DNA of 64,000 nucleotides, from the NCBI GenBank assembly GCA_963975245.1, contig CAXBFJ010000004.1:62001-126000 (forward strand), read 5' to 3'. A program made the translations under genes and the position numbers. This document shows positions 1 to 8,854 of the stretch, one piece after another (the stretch's first letter is position 1; each line of letters opens with the position of its first letter). Below the pieces are notes generated by a model. That model was given only the letters and a program-made list of their open reading frames with translations, made no database searches and was not told where the DNA came from. Source of the stretch: Panacagrimonas sp963975245 (GTDB lineage Bacteria; Pseudomonadota; Gammaproteobacteria; Nevskiales; Nevskiaceae).

Positions 1-1298
1 TCAAACAACACCCGAGTGTCTTTGCTGATTTCCGCGATCTCCACCCCGCGGCCGACCTTGCCGCTGCCTTCCTGATAGACGCTGATGGTCTCCTTGAGCC
101 AAGCGGCCAGCGGGATCACGTCGGGTGCGGCGGTTTCCCGTCGCGACAGTGCCATGACGTCATTGATGATCTTGTCGATGCGGTCGCTGTGCCGCTGGAT
201 CATGGCGAGCAGGCGCCGGTTTTCGCTGCTCAGGTCGGGCGTTTCGTACATCAACTGCCCGGCGTGGCTGATCGCCGACAGCGGGTTTCGGATTTCGTGC
301 GCGATGCTTGCTGACAAACGCCCCAGCGCCGCCAGCTTGATCTGCTGAGCCTGCTCGCGCAGCCGTGAAGCATCCTCAAGCTCAACCATGATCGGAGAGT
401 GGACAGTGGCGCCAAGCCGGGTGATTCGCACATTGACCTCGCCCATGTTGTTGCCAAGCGACAAGGGGCCATCATCCGATTCGCGCGACGCCTGCCAGTA
501 GCGTAGACGCTCAGCCAGCGCGGGGCATTCCAGATCCAGGCTGCGGCCCTCAGCGCGGCTGGTCGTCCGCAGCAGATCGCGCGCCGCCGCATTGAGGTTG
601 GCGATATCCAGATTCTCGTTGAGCACCAGCAGGCCGGTATCCATTGACTCGAGCACGACGTCGTTGAGCCGCGACAAGCTATCAAATTCACTACCCACGC
701 GGCGCGCCAGCGCCTCACTCTTCCGCGCGCGCTGGGCCACGGTGTTTGCCGTGATGCAGGTGCCGAACAGAATCAGCCCGAGCACACCGGTCGAGGTGAA
801 GCCGTTACTGTCGATGGTGGTACCCGCGGTGCGCAGAAACTCTTCGCCAAACATCACCAGTGTGGCAATGGCCGCCAGCGCCAGCGCCATTCGAGGCGAC
901 ACCACCAAGGCACAGGTAACCGTGGGAATCAGCAGCAAGGTACCCAGGCCGGCATCAATGCCGCCGCTGGAAAAAACCAACGTCGCGATTGCGCCGAGAT
1001 CAACCAGAAAGTTGAGCAGCGCCTGCACCAGAATTTGTGGACGCTGGTTTTGCACCAGCCAGGTGAGCAACAAGCCAGCGGCAGCGTAGATCTGGCAGGT
1101 CCATCGGTACCAGTCTGGTTTGACCGCGGCCAGGATTTGCGGTGTGTAGCTGCTCGCCATCAAGGCCAGAAGCAAGCCGACCAATGCCAGCCGATAGAAC
1201 GACAGCAACCTCAGGACACGCCAGTCCTCGGGCGTAGCAACATCCCCTGCTAAACGCGCATCACCTGCACTTAAGTTTAGCCCTGCGATTACCGACAC
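1..1298 (-). CDS. pilS: PilS-type sensor histidine kinase (3' end cut by window edge)
   Basis: Membrane sensor kinase of the PilS/PilR two-component system, which controls type IV pilin transcription. Translating the minus strand gives an N-terminal half rich in hydrophobic helices (about residues 28-190, several membrane segments), a PAS-like linker, then the HisKA dimerisation/phosphoacceptor motif AHEIRNPLSAISHAGQL with His about residue 334. This H-box wording and the multi-helix sensor region are typical of PilS. The catalytic ATPase domain lies beyond base 1, so the gene is partial. I chose the GTG at 1298, which overlaps the end of the upstream PP0621-family gene by about 10 bases; the ribosome site is weak, so the start is uncertain. 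PilR would be expected next, outside the window. Confidence 0.85.
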   Translation of the reverse strand, partial: MSVIAGLNLSAGDARLAGDVATPEDWRVLRLLSFYRLALVGLLLALMASSYTPQILAAVKPDWYRWTCQIYAAAGLLLTWLVQNQRPQILVQALLNFLVDLGAIATLVFSSGGIDAGLGTLLLIPTVTCALVVSPRMALALAAIATLVMFGEEFLRTAGTTIDSNGFTSTGVLGLILFGTCITANTVAQRARKSEALARRVGSEFDSLSRLNDVVLESMDTGLLVLNENLDIANLNAAARDLLRTTSRAEGRSLDLECPALAERLRYWQASRESDDGPLSLGNNMGEVNVRITRLGATVHSPIMVELEDASRLREQAQQIKLAALGRLSASIAHEIRNPLSAISHAGQLMYETPDLSSENRRLLAMIQRHSDRIDKIINDVMALSRRETAAPDVIPLAAWLKETISVYQEGSGKVGRGVEIAEISKDTRVLF

Positions 1299-1501
1299 TT
1301 CTTGCACCGTCCGGCAGAGTTCAGAGCGCTGACCGGCACATGCACTTCGCATTCACTGCAAGGTTTCATCCGCTCAAATTCATTAGGTCTGCTGTCGTGC
1401 ATCTTCGATTCGCTCGGCCGGGACATCCAGGTGCGATACAGCCTGAAGCCCAGCCAGACAATGGCAGCAACAGCCAGGGCGCGGGCAAACAGGTAAAACA
1501 T
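1289..1501 (-). CDS. PP0621-family small zinc-ribbon membrane protein
   Basis: A 70-residue protein with one N-terminal membrane segment (about residues 2-20) and a C-terminal double-cysteine pair (CSEC near residue 48 and CKKC at the end). This resembles a one-zinc treble-clef or ribbon. Proteins of the PP0621 family have this layout and commonly sit directly beside pilS, as here, where the stop overlaps the start proposed for pilS. No function is established. The shared reading direction and overlap suggest co-transcription and translational coupling with pilS; that is inference. Confidence 0.75.
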   Translation of the reverse strand: MFYLFARALAVAAIVWLGFRLYRTWMSRPSESKMHDSRPNEFERMKPCSECEVHVPVSALNSAGRCKKCR

Positions 1502-1627
1502 TCAAGGGTATGCACTATTTGTCTGGACCGTGATGATAGCGGCCATTGTCCATGATCTGACACCGCCATCTGCCCTGATGTCCACAAATGGTGCAACAAC
1601 TTCACATCGAAGATTGCACGCAGTGCT

Positions 1628-1656
1628 TTGCACCCACCCTGCGAGTAGGGGAGAAT
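1628..1656 (+). promoter_or_regulatory. Candidate sigma-70 promoter of sucCD
   Basis: TTGCAC (1628-1633) and GAGAAT (1651-1656) are separated by exactly 17 bases and lie about 60 bases upstream of the sucC start. Spacing is ideal, but the -10 hexamer matches the consensus only moderately. It is a prediction by eye. Confidence 0.35.
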
Positions 1657-1717
1657 CTCGGCCCCGCCGAATCTTGCGCGGGCTCAATTTACTCATCTGT
1701 ACGCCCAAGGGGGCCGC

Positions 1718-2881
1718 ATGAATCTCCACGAATACCAGGCCAAGGCGCTGTTTGCGCGCTACGGCATTCCCGTTCCAGAGGGCGTTCTTGCCGAAAGTCC
1801 CGAAGCTGCTCGTGCTGCTGCCAAACAGCTTGGAACCGAGAAAGTTGTCGTCAAAGCGCAGGTCCACGCAGGCGGCCGCGGCAAAGTAGGCGGCGTCAAA
1901 TTGGTCAACGGCCCGGAAGAAGCAGAAGAAGCAGCCAAGGGCATGCTCGGCCAGCGACTGGTGACCAAGCAGACCGACGCCGCTGGATTGCCGATCAACT
2001 CGGTCTGGGTTGAAAAGCCCTCCAACATTGCTCGTGAGCTGTATGTATCCGGCTTGGTGGACCGCACACGCGAGTGCGTGGTGTTCATGGCTTCGGCCGA
2101 AGGTGGCATGGACATCGAGGAAGTTGCCGAGAAGACGCCAGAGAAGATCAAGCACGTCTACGTCAATCCAGCAGCCGGCATGCAGCCCTATCAGGCCCGC
2201 GAGCTGGCTTTTTTCATGGGCCTTAACAAGGAACAGACCGAGCAGTTCACCAAGGTGATGATGGGGCTGTACCGCATCTTCACTGAGCGCGATGCCTCGC
2301 TGGTCGAGATCAATCCGCTTATCGTGACCGCTGAAGGCAATGTCTTCGCGCTGGACGCCAAGCTCAACTTCGACGAGAACGCGCTGTATCGCCAGAAAGC
2401 GATTGCCGAGCAGCGTGACCCGAGTCAGGAAGATGCTGTCGAGCGTGCGGCGGCAAAGTTCGACCTCAACTACGTGACGCTGGATGGCAGCATCGGCTGC
2501 ATGGTCAACGGCGCTGGCCTGGCCATGGCGACCATGGACATCGTCAAGCTGCACGGCGGCCAGCCCGCCAACTTCCTGGATGTTGGCGGCGGCACGACTG
2601 CCGAGAAGGTGACCGAGGCGTTCAAGCTGATTACGTCCAGCCCCGACGTGAAAGCCATCTTCATCAATATTTTCGGCGGCATCGTTCGCTGCGACCTGAT
2701 TGCCGAAGGCATCATCGCTGCCTGCAAGCAGACCGGCCTCAAACTGCCGGTGGTTGCGCGTCTGCAGGGCACGAACATGGAGCAGGGTCAGAAGCTGCTC
2801 AGCGAATCGGGCCTGGCCATTACCCCCGTCTCCGATCTCACAGAAGCGGCCCAGACGGTCGTCAAACTGGCAAAAGGCTAA
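1718..2881 (+). CDS. sucC: Succinyl-CoA synthetase (ADP-forming) subunit beta
   Basis: Beta subunit of the TCA-cycle enzyme that converts succinyl-CoA, ADP and phosphate to succinate, ATP and CoA. The 387 residues match the family length (E. coli 388). The N-terminus MNLHEYQAKALFARYGIPVP opens an ATP-grasp domain with the nucleotide-binding loop GGRGKVGGVK near residue 52. The C-terminal CoA-ligase half carries NFLDVGGG and NIFGGIVRCD. A strong ribosome site (AAGGGGG) lies before the ATG at 1718. sucD follows six bases downstream, so the two subunits are co-expressed. The usual partner genes sucA/sucB/lpd are not adjacent here. Confidence 0.98.
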   Translation: MNLHEYQAKALFARYGIPVPEGVLAESPEAARAAAKQLGTEKVVVKAQVHAGGRGKVGGVKLVNGPEEAEEAAKGMLGQRLVTKQTDAAGLPINSVWVEKPSNIARELYVSGLVDRTRECVVFMASAEGGMDIEEVAEKTPEKIKHVYVNPAAGMQPYQARELAFFMGLNKEQTEQFTKVMMGLYRIFTERDASLVEINPLIVTAEGNVFALDAKLNFDENALYRQKAIAEQRDPSQEDAVERAAAKFDLNYVTLDGSIGCMVNGAGLAMATMDIVKLHGGQPANFLDVGGGTTAEKVTEAFKLITSSPDVKAIFINIFGGIVRCDLIAEGIIAACKQTGLKLPVVARLQGTNMEQGQKLLSESGLAITPVSDLTEAAQTVVKLAKG

Positions 2882-2887
2882 GTATTC

Positions 2888-3763
2888 ATGAGCATTCTTA
2901 TCGACAAGAACACCAAGGTCATCTGCCAGGGTTTCACTGGCAAGCAGGGTACGTTTCACTCTGACCAGGCCATCACTTACGGCACCAAGATGGTTGGCGG
3001 CGTTTCCCCCGGCAAGGGCGGCACGACCCACCTGAAACTGCCGGTATTCAATACCGCCCATGACGCGGTGGCCGCAACCGGCGCCGAAGCCTCCATGATC
3101 TACGTGCCCGCGCCGGGCGCCGCCGATGCCATTCTTGAAGCCGCCGATGCGGGCATCAAGGTGGTGGTGTGCATTACCGAAGGCATTCCGGTCAGCGACA
3201 TGATCCGGGTCAAGGCTGCACTGGCGTCCACCTATCCGGACACCGTCCTGATCGGGCCGAACTGCCCCGGCGTGATCACCCCGGGCGAATGCAAAATCGG
3301 CATCATGCCGGGCCACATCCACAAGCCGGGCAGGATCGGCATTGTGTCGCGTTCCGGCACCCTGACCTATGAAACCGTGCACCAGACCACGCAGAACGGC
3401 CTGGGCCAGAGCACCTGCGTCGGCATCGGCGGCGACCCCGTTCGCGGCTGGGGCTTCATCGAAGTCATCAAGATGTTCGAAGCCGATCCGGCCACCGACG
3501 GCATCATCATGGTGGGCGAGATTGGTGGCAGCTCAGAAGAAGAAGCGGCCGAGTACATCAAGGCCAATGTGAAGAAGCCGGTTGTGGCCTACATTGCTGG
3601 CGTCACCGCCCCGGCGGGCAAACGCATGGGCCATGCGGGCGCGATCATCGCGGGCGGCAAGGGCACGGCTGACGAGAAGTTTGCGGCGCTGGAAGCCGCG
3701 GGCGTCAAGACAGTTCGCTCACCCGCGGACCTGGGTGCAGCCATGAAGGCGCTGCTGGCCTGA
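2888..3763 (+). CDS. sucD: Succinyl-CoA synthetase subunit alpha
   Basis: Alpha subunit, which binds CoA and is transiently phosphorylated on histidine. The 291 residues are of normal length. The N-terminal Rossmann CoA-binding domain shows GFTGKQGTFH near residue 16, and the active-site phosphohistidine lies in MGHAGAIIAGGKGTA (His about 249). It directly follows sucC and shares its transcript. Nothing is unusual in the sequence. Confidence 0.98.
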   Translation: MSILIDKNTKVICQGFTGKQGTFHSDQAITYGTKMVGGVSPGKGGTTHLKLPVFNTAHDAVAATGAEASMIYVPAPGAADAILEAADAGIKVVVCITEGIPVSDMIRVKAALASTYPDTVLIGPNCPGVITPGECKIGIMPGHIHKPGRIGIVSRSGTLTYETVHQTTQNGLGQSTCVGIGGDPVRGWGFIEVIKMFEADPATDGIIMVGEIGGSSEEEAAEYIKANVKKPVVAYIAGVTAPAGKRMGHAGAIIAGGKGTADEKFAALEAAGVKTVRSPADLGAAMKALLA

Positions 3764-3815
3764 ACCGGACCAGGATGACTGCAAGCTCATCCGCCCGAAC
3801 GCTTCGAGCCACCAT

Positions 3816-5429
3816 ATGAGCGAGCCTCTGCGTATTGTCGCCGCCCAGATCAACCTCTGGGTGGGCGACATTGAGGGTAATGCCGAGAAGATCATCAAGG
3901 CATCCATCCGCGCGCGTGACGAATTGCGCGCGGACCTCATCGTCTTCCCGGAACTGGCCCTGCTGGGCTATCCGCCGGATGACCTTCTGCTGCGCTCGGG
4001 TCTGCCCGCTGCGGTGGAAAATGGCCTGAACCGCATTCAGAGAAGCGTCCAGGGCATTCACATGGTGGTGGGCCATCCGGAGTATGCGGGCGATGCCTGC
4101 TACAACGCGGCCACTGTGTTTCGAGATGGCGAAGTGGTTCGCCGCCACCGCAAACGCCTGTTGCCCAACTATGGCGTGTTCGACGAGATGCGGCACTTCC
4201 AGGCCGGCAGCAGTGCCTGCGTGTTCGACCTCAAGGGCGTGCCGTTGGGCCTGTGTATTTGCGAAGACATCTGGAGCCCCGGCCCGATTGACGAGAGCCG
4301 CGATCAGGGCGCCCGGATGATCCTGAACATCAATGCCTCACCATTTGCGCGGCGCAAGTCACCTCGACGCGAAGCGGTGCTCAAGGCCAGGGTGGAGGAA
4401 TCCGGCCTGCCGATCCTGTACGTCAACATGGTGGGTGGCCAGGATGATCTTCTCTATGACGGCGACTCTGCCGCCATCAACGCGCAGGGGGAGATTGTTT
4501 TCCGCGCGCCCGCTTTCGAAGAAGACCTGTTTGTCGTCGAGTTTGAAGACGGCCGGCTGACCGGCACTGTCCATCCGCCGATGTCGCGCGAGGCCACGGT
4601 CTACAAAGGTCTGGTGCAGGCGGTGCGTGACTACACCAATCGCAACGGATTTCCCGGCGCGCTGATCGGCTTGTCCGGCGGCATTGATTCAGCGCTGGTC
4701 GCAGCCATTGCCGCCGACGCGCTGGGCGCGGATCGGGTCTGGGGCGTTTCCATGCCCTCGCGCTACACCATGGACATGTCCAATGACGATGCCCGCATCG
4801 AGGCCGAAGCGCTGGGCATCAAGTACAGCATCCTGCCCATCGAGCAATGCTTCGAGGCCTTCACGGATACGCTGGCAGAAGCCTTCGATGGTAAGGACAT
4901 CGACATCACCGAAGAGAATATTCAATCCCGTACCCGCGGCATGTTGCTGATGGCGCTGTCCAACAAGTTTGGCCACGTGGTCCTCACCACCGGCAATAAG
5001 TCGGAAATGGCAGTGGGCTATGCCACCTTGTATGGCGATATGTGCGGCGGATTTGCGCCGATCAAGGACGCCTACAAGACGCTGGTGTACGACCTGGCGC
5101 GCTACCGCAATACGATTTCACCGGTCATCCCGGAGCGCGTGATCGAGCGGCCGCCTTCCGCCGAACTGCGGCCGGATCAGAAAGATTCGGATTCACTGCC
5201 GCCCTATGACGTGCTGGACCCGATTCTCGAAGCCTACGTCGAGGACAGCCGGTCCATCTCGGACATCATTGCCATGGGCTTTGATGAAGCCACCGTCAAA
5301 CGCATTGCGTCGCTGGTGCGTCGCTCCGAATACAAGCGGCGCCAGGCGCCTCCAGGGCCCAAGGTCACGCGCCACGCTTTTGGTCGCGAACGTCGTTACC
5401 CGCTGACCGCGGTCTACGGCGACGTCTGA
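3816..5429 (+). CDS. nadE: Glutamine-dependent NAD+ synthetase
   Basis: Last step of NAD+ biosynthesis: ATP-dependent amidation of deaminated NAD+ using ammonia released from glutamine. It is a two-domain protein of 537 residues. Residues about 1-260 form a nitrilase-type glutaminase with a visible Glu-Lys-Cys triad (Glu46 in VFPELALL, Lys113 in HRKRLLPN, Cys149 in LCICEDIW). Residues about 270-537 form the synthetase with the PP-loop SGGIDSALVAA. It therefore does not depend on free ammonia, unlike the short E. coli NadE. It starts 52 bases after sucD in the same direction and may be read from the sucCD transcript; the ribosome site is weak. Confidence 0.96.
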   Translation: MSEPLRIVAAQINLWVGDIEGNAEKIIKASIRARDELRADLIVFPELALLGYPPDDLLLRSGLPAAVENGLNRIQRSVQGIHMVVGHPEYAGDACYNAATVFRDGEVVRRHRKRLLPNYGVFDEMRHFQAGSSACVFDLKGVPLGLCICEDIWSPGPIDESRDQGARMILNINASPFARRKSPRREAVLKARVEESGLPILYVNMVGGQDDLLYDGDSAAINAQGEIVFRAPAFEEDLFVVEFEDGRLTGTVHPPMSREATVYKGLVQAVRDYTNRNGFPGALIGLSGGIDSALVAAIAADALGADRVWGVSMPSRYTMDMSNDDARIEAEALGIKYSILPIEQCFEAFTDTLAEAFDGKDIDITEENIQSRTRGMLLMALSNKFGHVVLTTGNKSEMAVGYATLYGDMCGGFAPIKDAYKTLVYDLARYRNTISPVIPERVIERPPSAELRPDQKDSDSLPPYDVLDPILEAYVEDSRSISDIIAMGFDEATVKRIASLVRRSEYKRRQAPPGPKVTRHAFGRERRYPLTAVYGDV

Positions 5430-5430
5430 A

Positions 5431-5982
5431 ATGAGCAGCGCGACATTTGATCGCGCGCTCGCGGACGGTCAGTGCACGGCTGATGAAGCGCTGGCCCTAT
5501 TTGACTCGCTACCTGCAGTGCCGCCAGACGCCATGATTGGCAGTTGGCGGGGTGCGGGCTTCCCCACTGCGCACCCGCTGGATGGCGTCCTGGAAGCCTT
5601 CCACTGGTACGGAAAGCGATTTGTCGACCTGGAGAATGTACATCCGCTGATTTTCACCAGCCGATCCGGCAAGCACTGGAGTATCAACCCGGTCTGGGCG
5701 CTGCCCCTGGTCGGCATCCTCGCCGGCGAACGCATCCCGAAGTGGCGCTGGCTGGGAACCCTTTTTCAATGGCTGCTGCCGGTTTTTTCGACCCGCCGTA
5801 GCCGCGCGCGGCTCAGAGCAACGGAATACCGGGGGCTGTCCAGCGCCACGATGAGTTACGACAACCTGCCGATCAACGACGTATTTCGCCAGATTGACGC
5901 TGACACAATGCTCGGCGCGATGGACCTCAAAGGCATGGCGCGCCCATTCTTTTTCATCCTGCGCCGCGAAGGCACCCGCTGA
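5431..5982 (+). CDS. GXWXG / DUF4334 protein
   Basis: A 183-residue protein of unknown function. The N-terminal part carries the GXWXG motif (MIGSWRGAGF, about residue 36) and the C-terminal part has the DUF4334 signature (YDNLPINDVFRQID followed by LGAMDLKG). This two-domain arrangement is the family's usual form. There is no signal peptide, so it is probably cytosolic. The ATG is at 5431, immediately after the nadE stop, which suggests translational coupling; a role in NAD metabolism cannot be claimed from this alone. Confidence 0.85.
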   Translation: MSSATFDRALADGQCTADEALALFDSLPAVPPDAMIGSWRGAGFPTAHPLDGVLEAFHWYGKRFVDLENVHPLIFTSRSGKHWSINPVWALPLVGILAGERIPKWRWLGTLFQWLLPVFSTRRSRARLRATEYRGLSSATMSYDNLPINDVFRQIDADTMLGAMDLKGMARPFFFILRREGTR

Positions 5983-6162
5983 TCAGCGCAGCGCCTAGCA
6001 CCGCCCTGCATGCCTTTCGAATCGCGGGTTCATCCGTTCTTGATCAGGGGCAGCGTACAAAGCTGGATATCATGCAGGCCTCTTTCTCGCTCCTGATCCG
6101 GAACGCCCATTGATTCAGCCCGATTGCACCGCTCTGCGCCAGCGCCGCGCTCAAACCCGGAC

Positions 6163-6642
6163 ATGAAATACAGGATTGCGATTCTGATCGCGGCAGCCAC
6201 TGCCTCTGCCTGTATCGGCGGCAATCGCCACCCTATCGAGATTGCAGACTCGTTTGACACCCGAATCACCTTCAGCGGCCTGAAGATTTTTGATTACGTG
6301 GCCCACAGCGGACAAGACCCGTTTCCGCCTGTAAGGTTTGAGCACGAACAGCCCATGCACCCGGACGACGGCGTAGACGACGATTCAAGCACGCCAGAGC
6401 GAGTCGACAGGGACAACGACTACCGCATCAGCCTGCAAAAATTCAGGGGCCTGAGCTACGAATTGCTGGAAAAGAGGCTTACTGAGACCCGTTTCTGCCG
6501 GGACGGGTACCTGGTTCTCAACAGCGATATCAGTCGCATGGCAGCAAGAATTCGCGGCGAATGCGTTGAAGCTGCGAGCGACGAGGATCGGCATAACTTT
6601 CCCAACAACACGGCCTCATCAGGTTCCCCCGACTTGCAGTGA
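6163..6642 (+). CDS. Hypothetical lipoprotein
   Basis: Not recognised. The ATG at 6163 gives 159 residues beginning with a lipoprotein-like signal (MKYRIAILIAAATASAC, probable lipidated Cys17). An upstream start would put charged residues in front of the signal and is less likely. The mature part is acidic and hydrophilic, with an Asp-rich stretch near residues 66-84 and two further cysteines (in RFCRDGY and IRGECVEA) that could form a disulphide. It lies upstream of a cytochrome c5 gene with about 127 bases between. There is no clear ribosome site, so it may be lineage-specific. Confidence 0.5.
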   Translation: MKYRIAILIAAATASACIGGNRHPIEIADSFDTRITFSGLKIFDYVAHSGQDPFPPVRFEHEQPMHPDDGVDDDSSTPERVDRDNDYRISLQKFRGLSYELLEKRLTETRFCRDGYLVLNSDISRMAARIRGECVEAASDEDRHNFPNNTASSGSPDLQ

Positions 6643-6769
6643 GCAGGCTTGCAAACGGTGGGCATGGGCCAATTCTCAGGTCACATGGCTTCTGAAATAC
6701 CGCTAATCCGCCTGTAACGATTATACTTGGGCCATATCAATCAACTGAAAGCGTTCAAGGGAGTTGGGC

Positions 6770-7240
6770 TTGGAACACGAAGACCATGACAGTGTTTTCT
6801 TTGTCAATTTTGGAGCGGTTCTAGCTGCGCTGGGTGGCATCTTTGTCATCTGTATCGTCGCGGCACGGATTCTCGTCCCCGATCAATCACCAGATCCGGA
6901 TGCGCTCGCGCAACTGGAACAGCGAATCCAGCCGGTCGGCACGGTCGTGACGGACCCGGCCATGCTGGTCAAGGTATCGGCCAAGGCCGAGGCACGCGAA
7001 CCCTATACCGGTGAAGAAGTGCTCGCCAAGGCCTGCAACGCCTGCCATCAGACCGGCGTTCTGGATGCTCCGAAGAATGGGGACGGCGCAACTTGGACGG
7101 CACGTGCCGGTGCTGCTGGCGGCCTGGATGGCTTGGTCGCTTCCGCGATCAAGGGCAAGAATGCGATGCCCCCGAGAGGCGGCATGGCCGATCTGTCAGA
7201 CGAAGAGATTCGTGCTGCCATCAAGCTGATGATGAACTAA
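6770..7240 (+). CDS. Membrane-anchored cytochrome c5 family protein
   Basis: Class I c-type cytochrome, an electron carrier on the periplasmic side of the inner membrane. It has an N-terminal membrane anchor (about residues 14-36), a linker, and a single haem site CNACH near residue 88. A Met-containing segment (NAMPPRGGMADLSDEE) supplies the likely axial methionine, and the C-terminal helix resembles cytochrome c5. I chose the TTG at 6770 because AAGGGAG lies six bases upstream; a TTG two codons earlier would sit directly on the ribosome site. Length 156 residues. The electron partner is not indicated by the neighbours. Confidence 0.9.
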   Translation: MEHEDHDSVFFVNFGAVLAALGGIFVICIVAARILVPDQSPDPDALAQLEQRIQPVGTVVTDPAMLVKVSAKAEAREPYTGEEVLAKACNACHQTGVLDAPKNGDGATWTARAGAAGGLDGLVASAIKGKNAMPPRGGMADLSDEEIRAAIKLMMN

Positions 7241-7331
7241 TACCAAATTAGAAGTTTCCAGAGCGGCGCAGCACTCAAAAGCCGACAGGAAATCAGCTGC
7301 CATCGAAGCAGTTGTCACGCAGGAAGTTGGG

Positions 7332-7425
7332 CCCGTCTCGTGGGGACGATCGGGTTGACCTGAGGTTACTACGAGGCAACCGACCATGGCCTGGTCGGGG
7401 GCAACGCGTGCAAGTCACGCGGTTG
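7332..7425 (+). ncRNA. Structured leader RNA upstream of the porin gene (candidate cis-regulatory element)
   Basis: The 256-base gap before the porin gene contains consecutive stems that can be seen by eye. They are 7332-7337 with 7345-7354 (interrupted); GGTTG/CCT (7353-7361) with AGG/CAACC (7374-7381); CCGACCA (7380-7386) with TGGTCGG (7392-7398); and CAACGCGTG (7402-7410) with CACGCG/GTTG (7416-7425, one bulged G). A smaller TCGC/GCGA pair follows, then the ribosome site AGGAG. There is no terminator poly-T, so control at translation initiation or RNA stability is more likely than attenuation. I do not recognise a known riboswitch class. Folding, and expression as leader RNA, are inference. 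Confidence 0.4.
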
Positions 7426-7496
7426 GGTAGCTTGGCCGTAGTGAGATCTGATCGCGGAAAGCGACAGAAAGGGAAAATCACCTCAGGAGTTTCAAA

Positions 7497-8633
7497 ATGA
7501 AAATATCTAAAGCGTTGTTGGGCTCGACCGCCCTGCTGGCGGCATTCGTTTCGGCCGGTACGCAGGCGGCTGAGAAGCGAGATGTCTCCGCTGCAGTAAC
7601 CGCGCTGTCGGCGGCTGATCTGGACATTGGTGCCAGTTTCGATATGTCCTATGACTGGGCAGCAAACGACACCACTGTCGGCCGCACTTTCCGGACAGAG
7701 AATGATGGCTTCGTCATGCATCAGGTCAATATCCGCGGTGGCGCACAGTGGTCCAATGGCATTGGCGCTCACGTCAATGTGGTGCTCGGCAACGACGCCA
7801 ATGTCATCAGCGGCAATGGCGAAGACGACGACTTCGACCTGACTCAGGCGTATCTGTCCAAGACACACGGCAACTTGAGCGTCATGGGTGGCCGTTTCGT
7901 CACGCTGGCCGGCATGGAAGTCATCAACCCGACCGACAACCTCAACGCGACGCGCTCTTTCCTGTTCGGCTTCCAGCCTTTCGTGCATACCGGCGTGCGT
8001 GCCACGTATGCGCTGGGCGACATGTGGACCTTCACCGCGGGCGTCAATAACGCTCAGTTTGCCAACACCGGCAACTCGATGGCCGGCGACAACAACACCG
8101 ACACCACGTTTGAAGCACAGGTCGGCTATACGCCCTTCGACAGCCTGTCGATGTTCCTGACGGGTTATACCGGCAACGAGGACGCAGGTGATCGCGCCCA
8201 GACACCTGGCACCGTCAATGACGCCGATTTGCGCTTTGACACGCTGGACCTGGTTGTGAACTATCAGGCTCTGCCGCAGCTGTATGTGGGTCTGAATGCG
8301 GACTACTTCAATTCCGAAGACCCGACAGGCGGCAGCAGCGAGGCTGTTGGCGTGGCGAGCTATCTCAACTACCAGTTCAACTCGAAGCTGCGTGCGGCCT
8401 ATCGAAACGAGTATCTGGAACTCAAGGATGCCGGTGCCGGCAGTGGTAGCGATATCCTGCGTTCCAACACGCTGACACTTGGCTACAGCTGCATCGAGAA
8501 CTTCGAGATTGCACTGGAAGCGCGTCATGACAAGGCCACCGGCGACGCAGGTGCTGCGCCATTTGCACCGATCGACATGTTTGCTGAAGACGATCAGATC
8601 ACCGGCACGCTGCGCACGACCTTCAAGTTCTGA
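7497..8633 (+). CDS. Outer-membrane beta-barrel porin (BBP2-like)
   Basis: A 378-residue outer-membrane protein with a clear signal peptide (cleavage after TQAA near residue 25), alternating aromatic/polar beta-strand pattern and a terminal Phe (TFKF), as in barrel proteins inserted by BAM. The segment with LTQAYLSKTHGNLSVMGGRF and GMEVINPTDN resembles the putative beta-barrel porin-2 family. Substrate is unknown. A good AGGAG ribosome site precedes the ATG. The gene is monocistronic: a structured leader lies upstream and a strong terminator downstream. Confidence 0.85.
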   Translation: MKISKALLGSTALLAAFVSAGTQAAEKRDVSAAVTALSAADLDIGASFDMSYDWAANDTTVGRTFRTENDGFVMHQVNIRGGAQWSNGIGAHVNVVLGNDANVISGNGEDDDFDLTQAYLSKTHGNLSVMGGRFVTLAGMEVINPTDNLNATRSFLFGFQPFVHTGVRATYALGDMWTFTAGVNNAQFANTGNSMAGDNNTDTTFEAQVGYTPFDSLSMFLTGYTGNEDAGDRAQTPGTVNDADLRFDTLDLVVNYQALPQLYVGLNADYFNSEDPTGGSSEAVGVASYLNYQFNSKLRAAYRNEYLELKDAGAGSGSDILRSNTLTLGYSCIENFEIALEARHDKATGDAGAAPFAPIDMFAEDDQITGTLRTTFKF

Positions 8634-8655
8634 ACCCATCAGAGCTGAGAATCAG

Positions 8656-8684
8656 AGGGGCCGCGCATCGCGTGGCCCCTTTTT
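8656..8684 (+). terminator. Rho-independent terminator of the porin gene
   Basis: A 10-bp stem (8656-8665 with 8671-8680, one G-U pair) with a five-base loop is followed by a T run at 8680-8684, about 23 bases after the stop. Confidence 0.9.
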
Positions 8685-8818
8685 ATTTGCCTGGACGCCT
8701 CGTTTTGGTGCAGATTGCGCCGAACCTGCGCATCATGCTTAATTTATTATTATAACTTGCTGTTTTTTATGTTTTTATTTCAATAGGCACGAGCTTTGCT
8801 GAGACCCTGCGGGGACGT

Positions 8819-8854
8819 ACACCAATGTCGGTGTCCGTTCTGGGATCGTTCCCA
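8819..8854 (+). promoter_or_regulatory. Tandem hairpins in the torF leader
   Basis: ACACC (8819-8823) pairs with GGTGT (8830-8834), and TGGGA (8841-8845) pairs with TCCCA (8850-8854) around a four-base loop. Both lie just before the ribosome site of the TorF-type gene. An AT-rich tract at about 8738-8782 upstream is the likely promoter region. The stems are short, so regulation is only a suggestion. Confidence 0.3.

Noticed and set aside
1502..3382. 626-codon open frame on the minus strand opposite sucCD
   Set aside because: sucC and sucD are unmistakable on the plus strand; the antisense frame is His/Asp/Gly-rich with no family resemblance, as expected from GC-rich codon bias.
7332..7425. 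Known cyclic-di-GMP or cobalamin riboswitch
   Set aside because: I looked for the conserved c-di-GMP-I core and the B12 box and did not find them.
7293..8639. 448-codon minus-strand frame over the porin gene
   Set aside because: Mirror of the porin codons; no ribosome site or recognisable domain.
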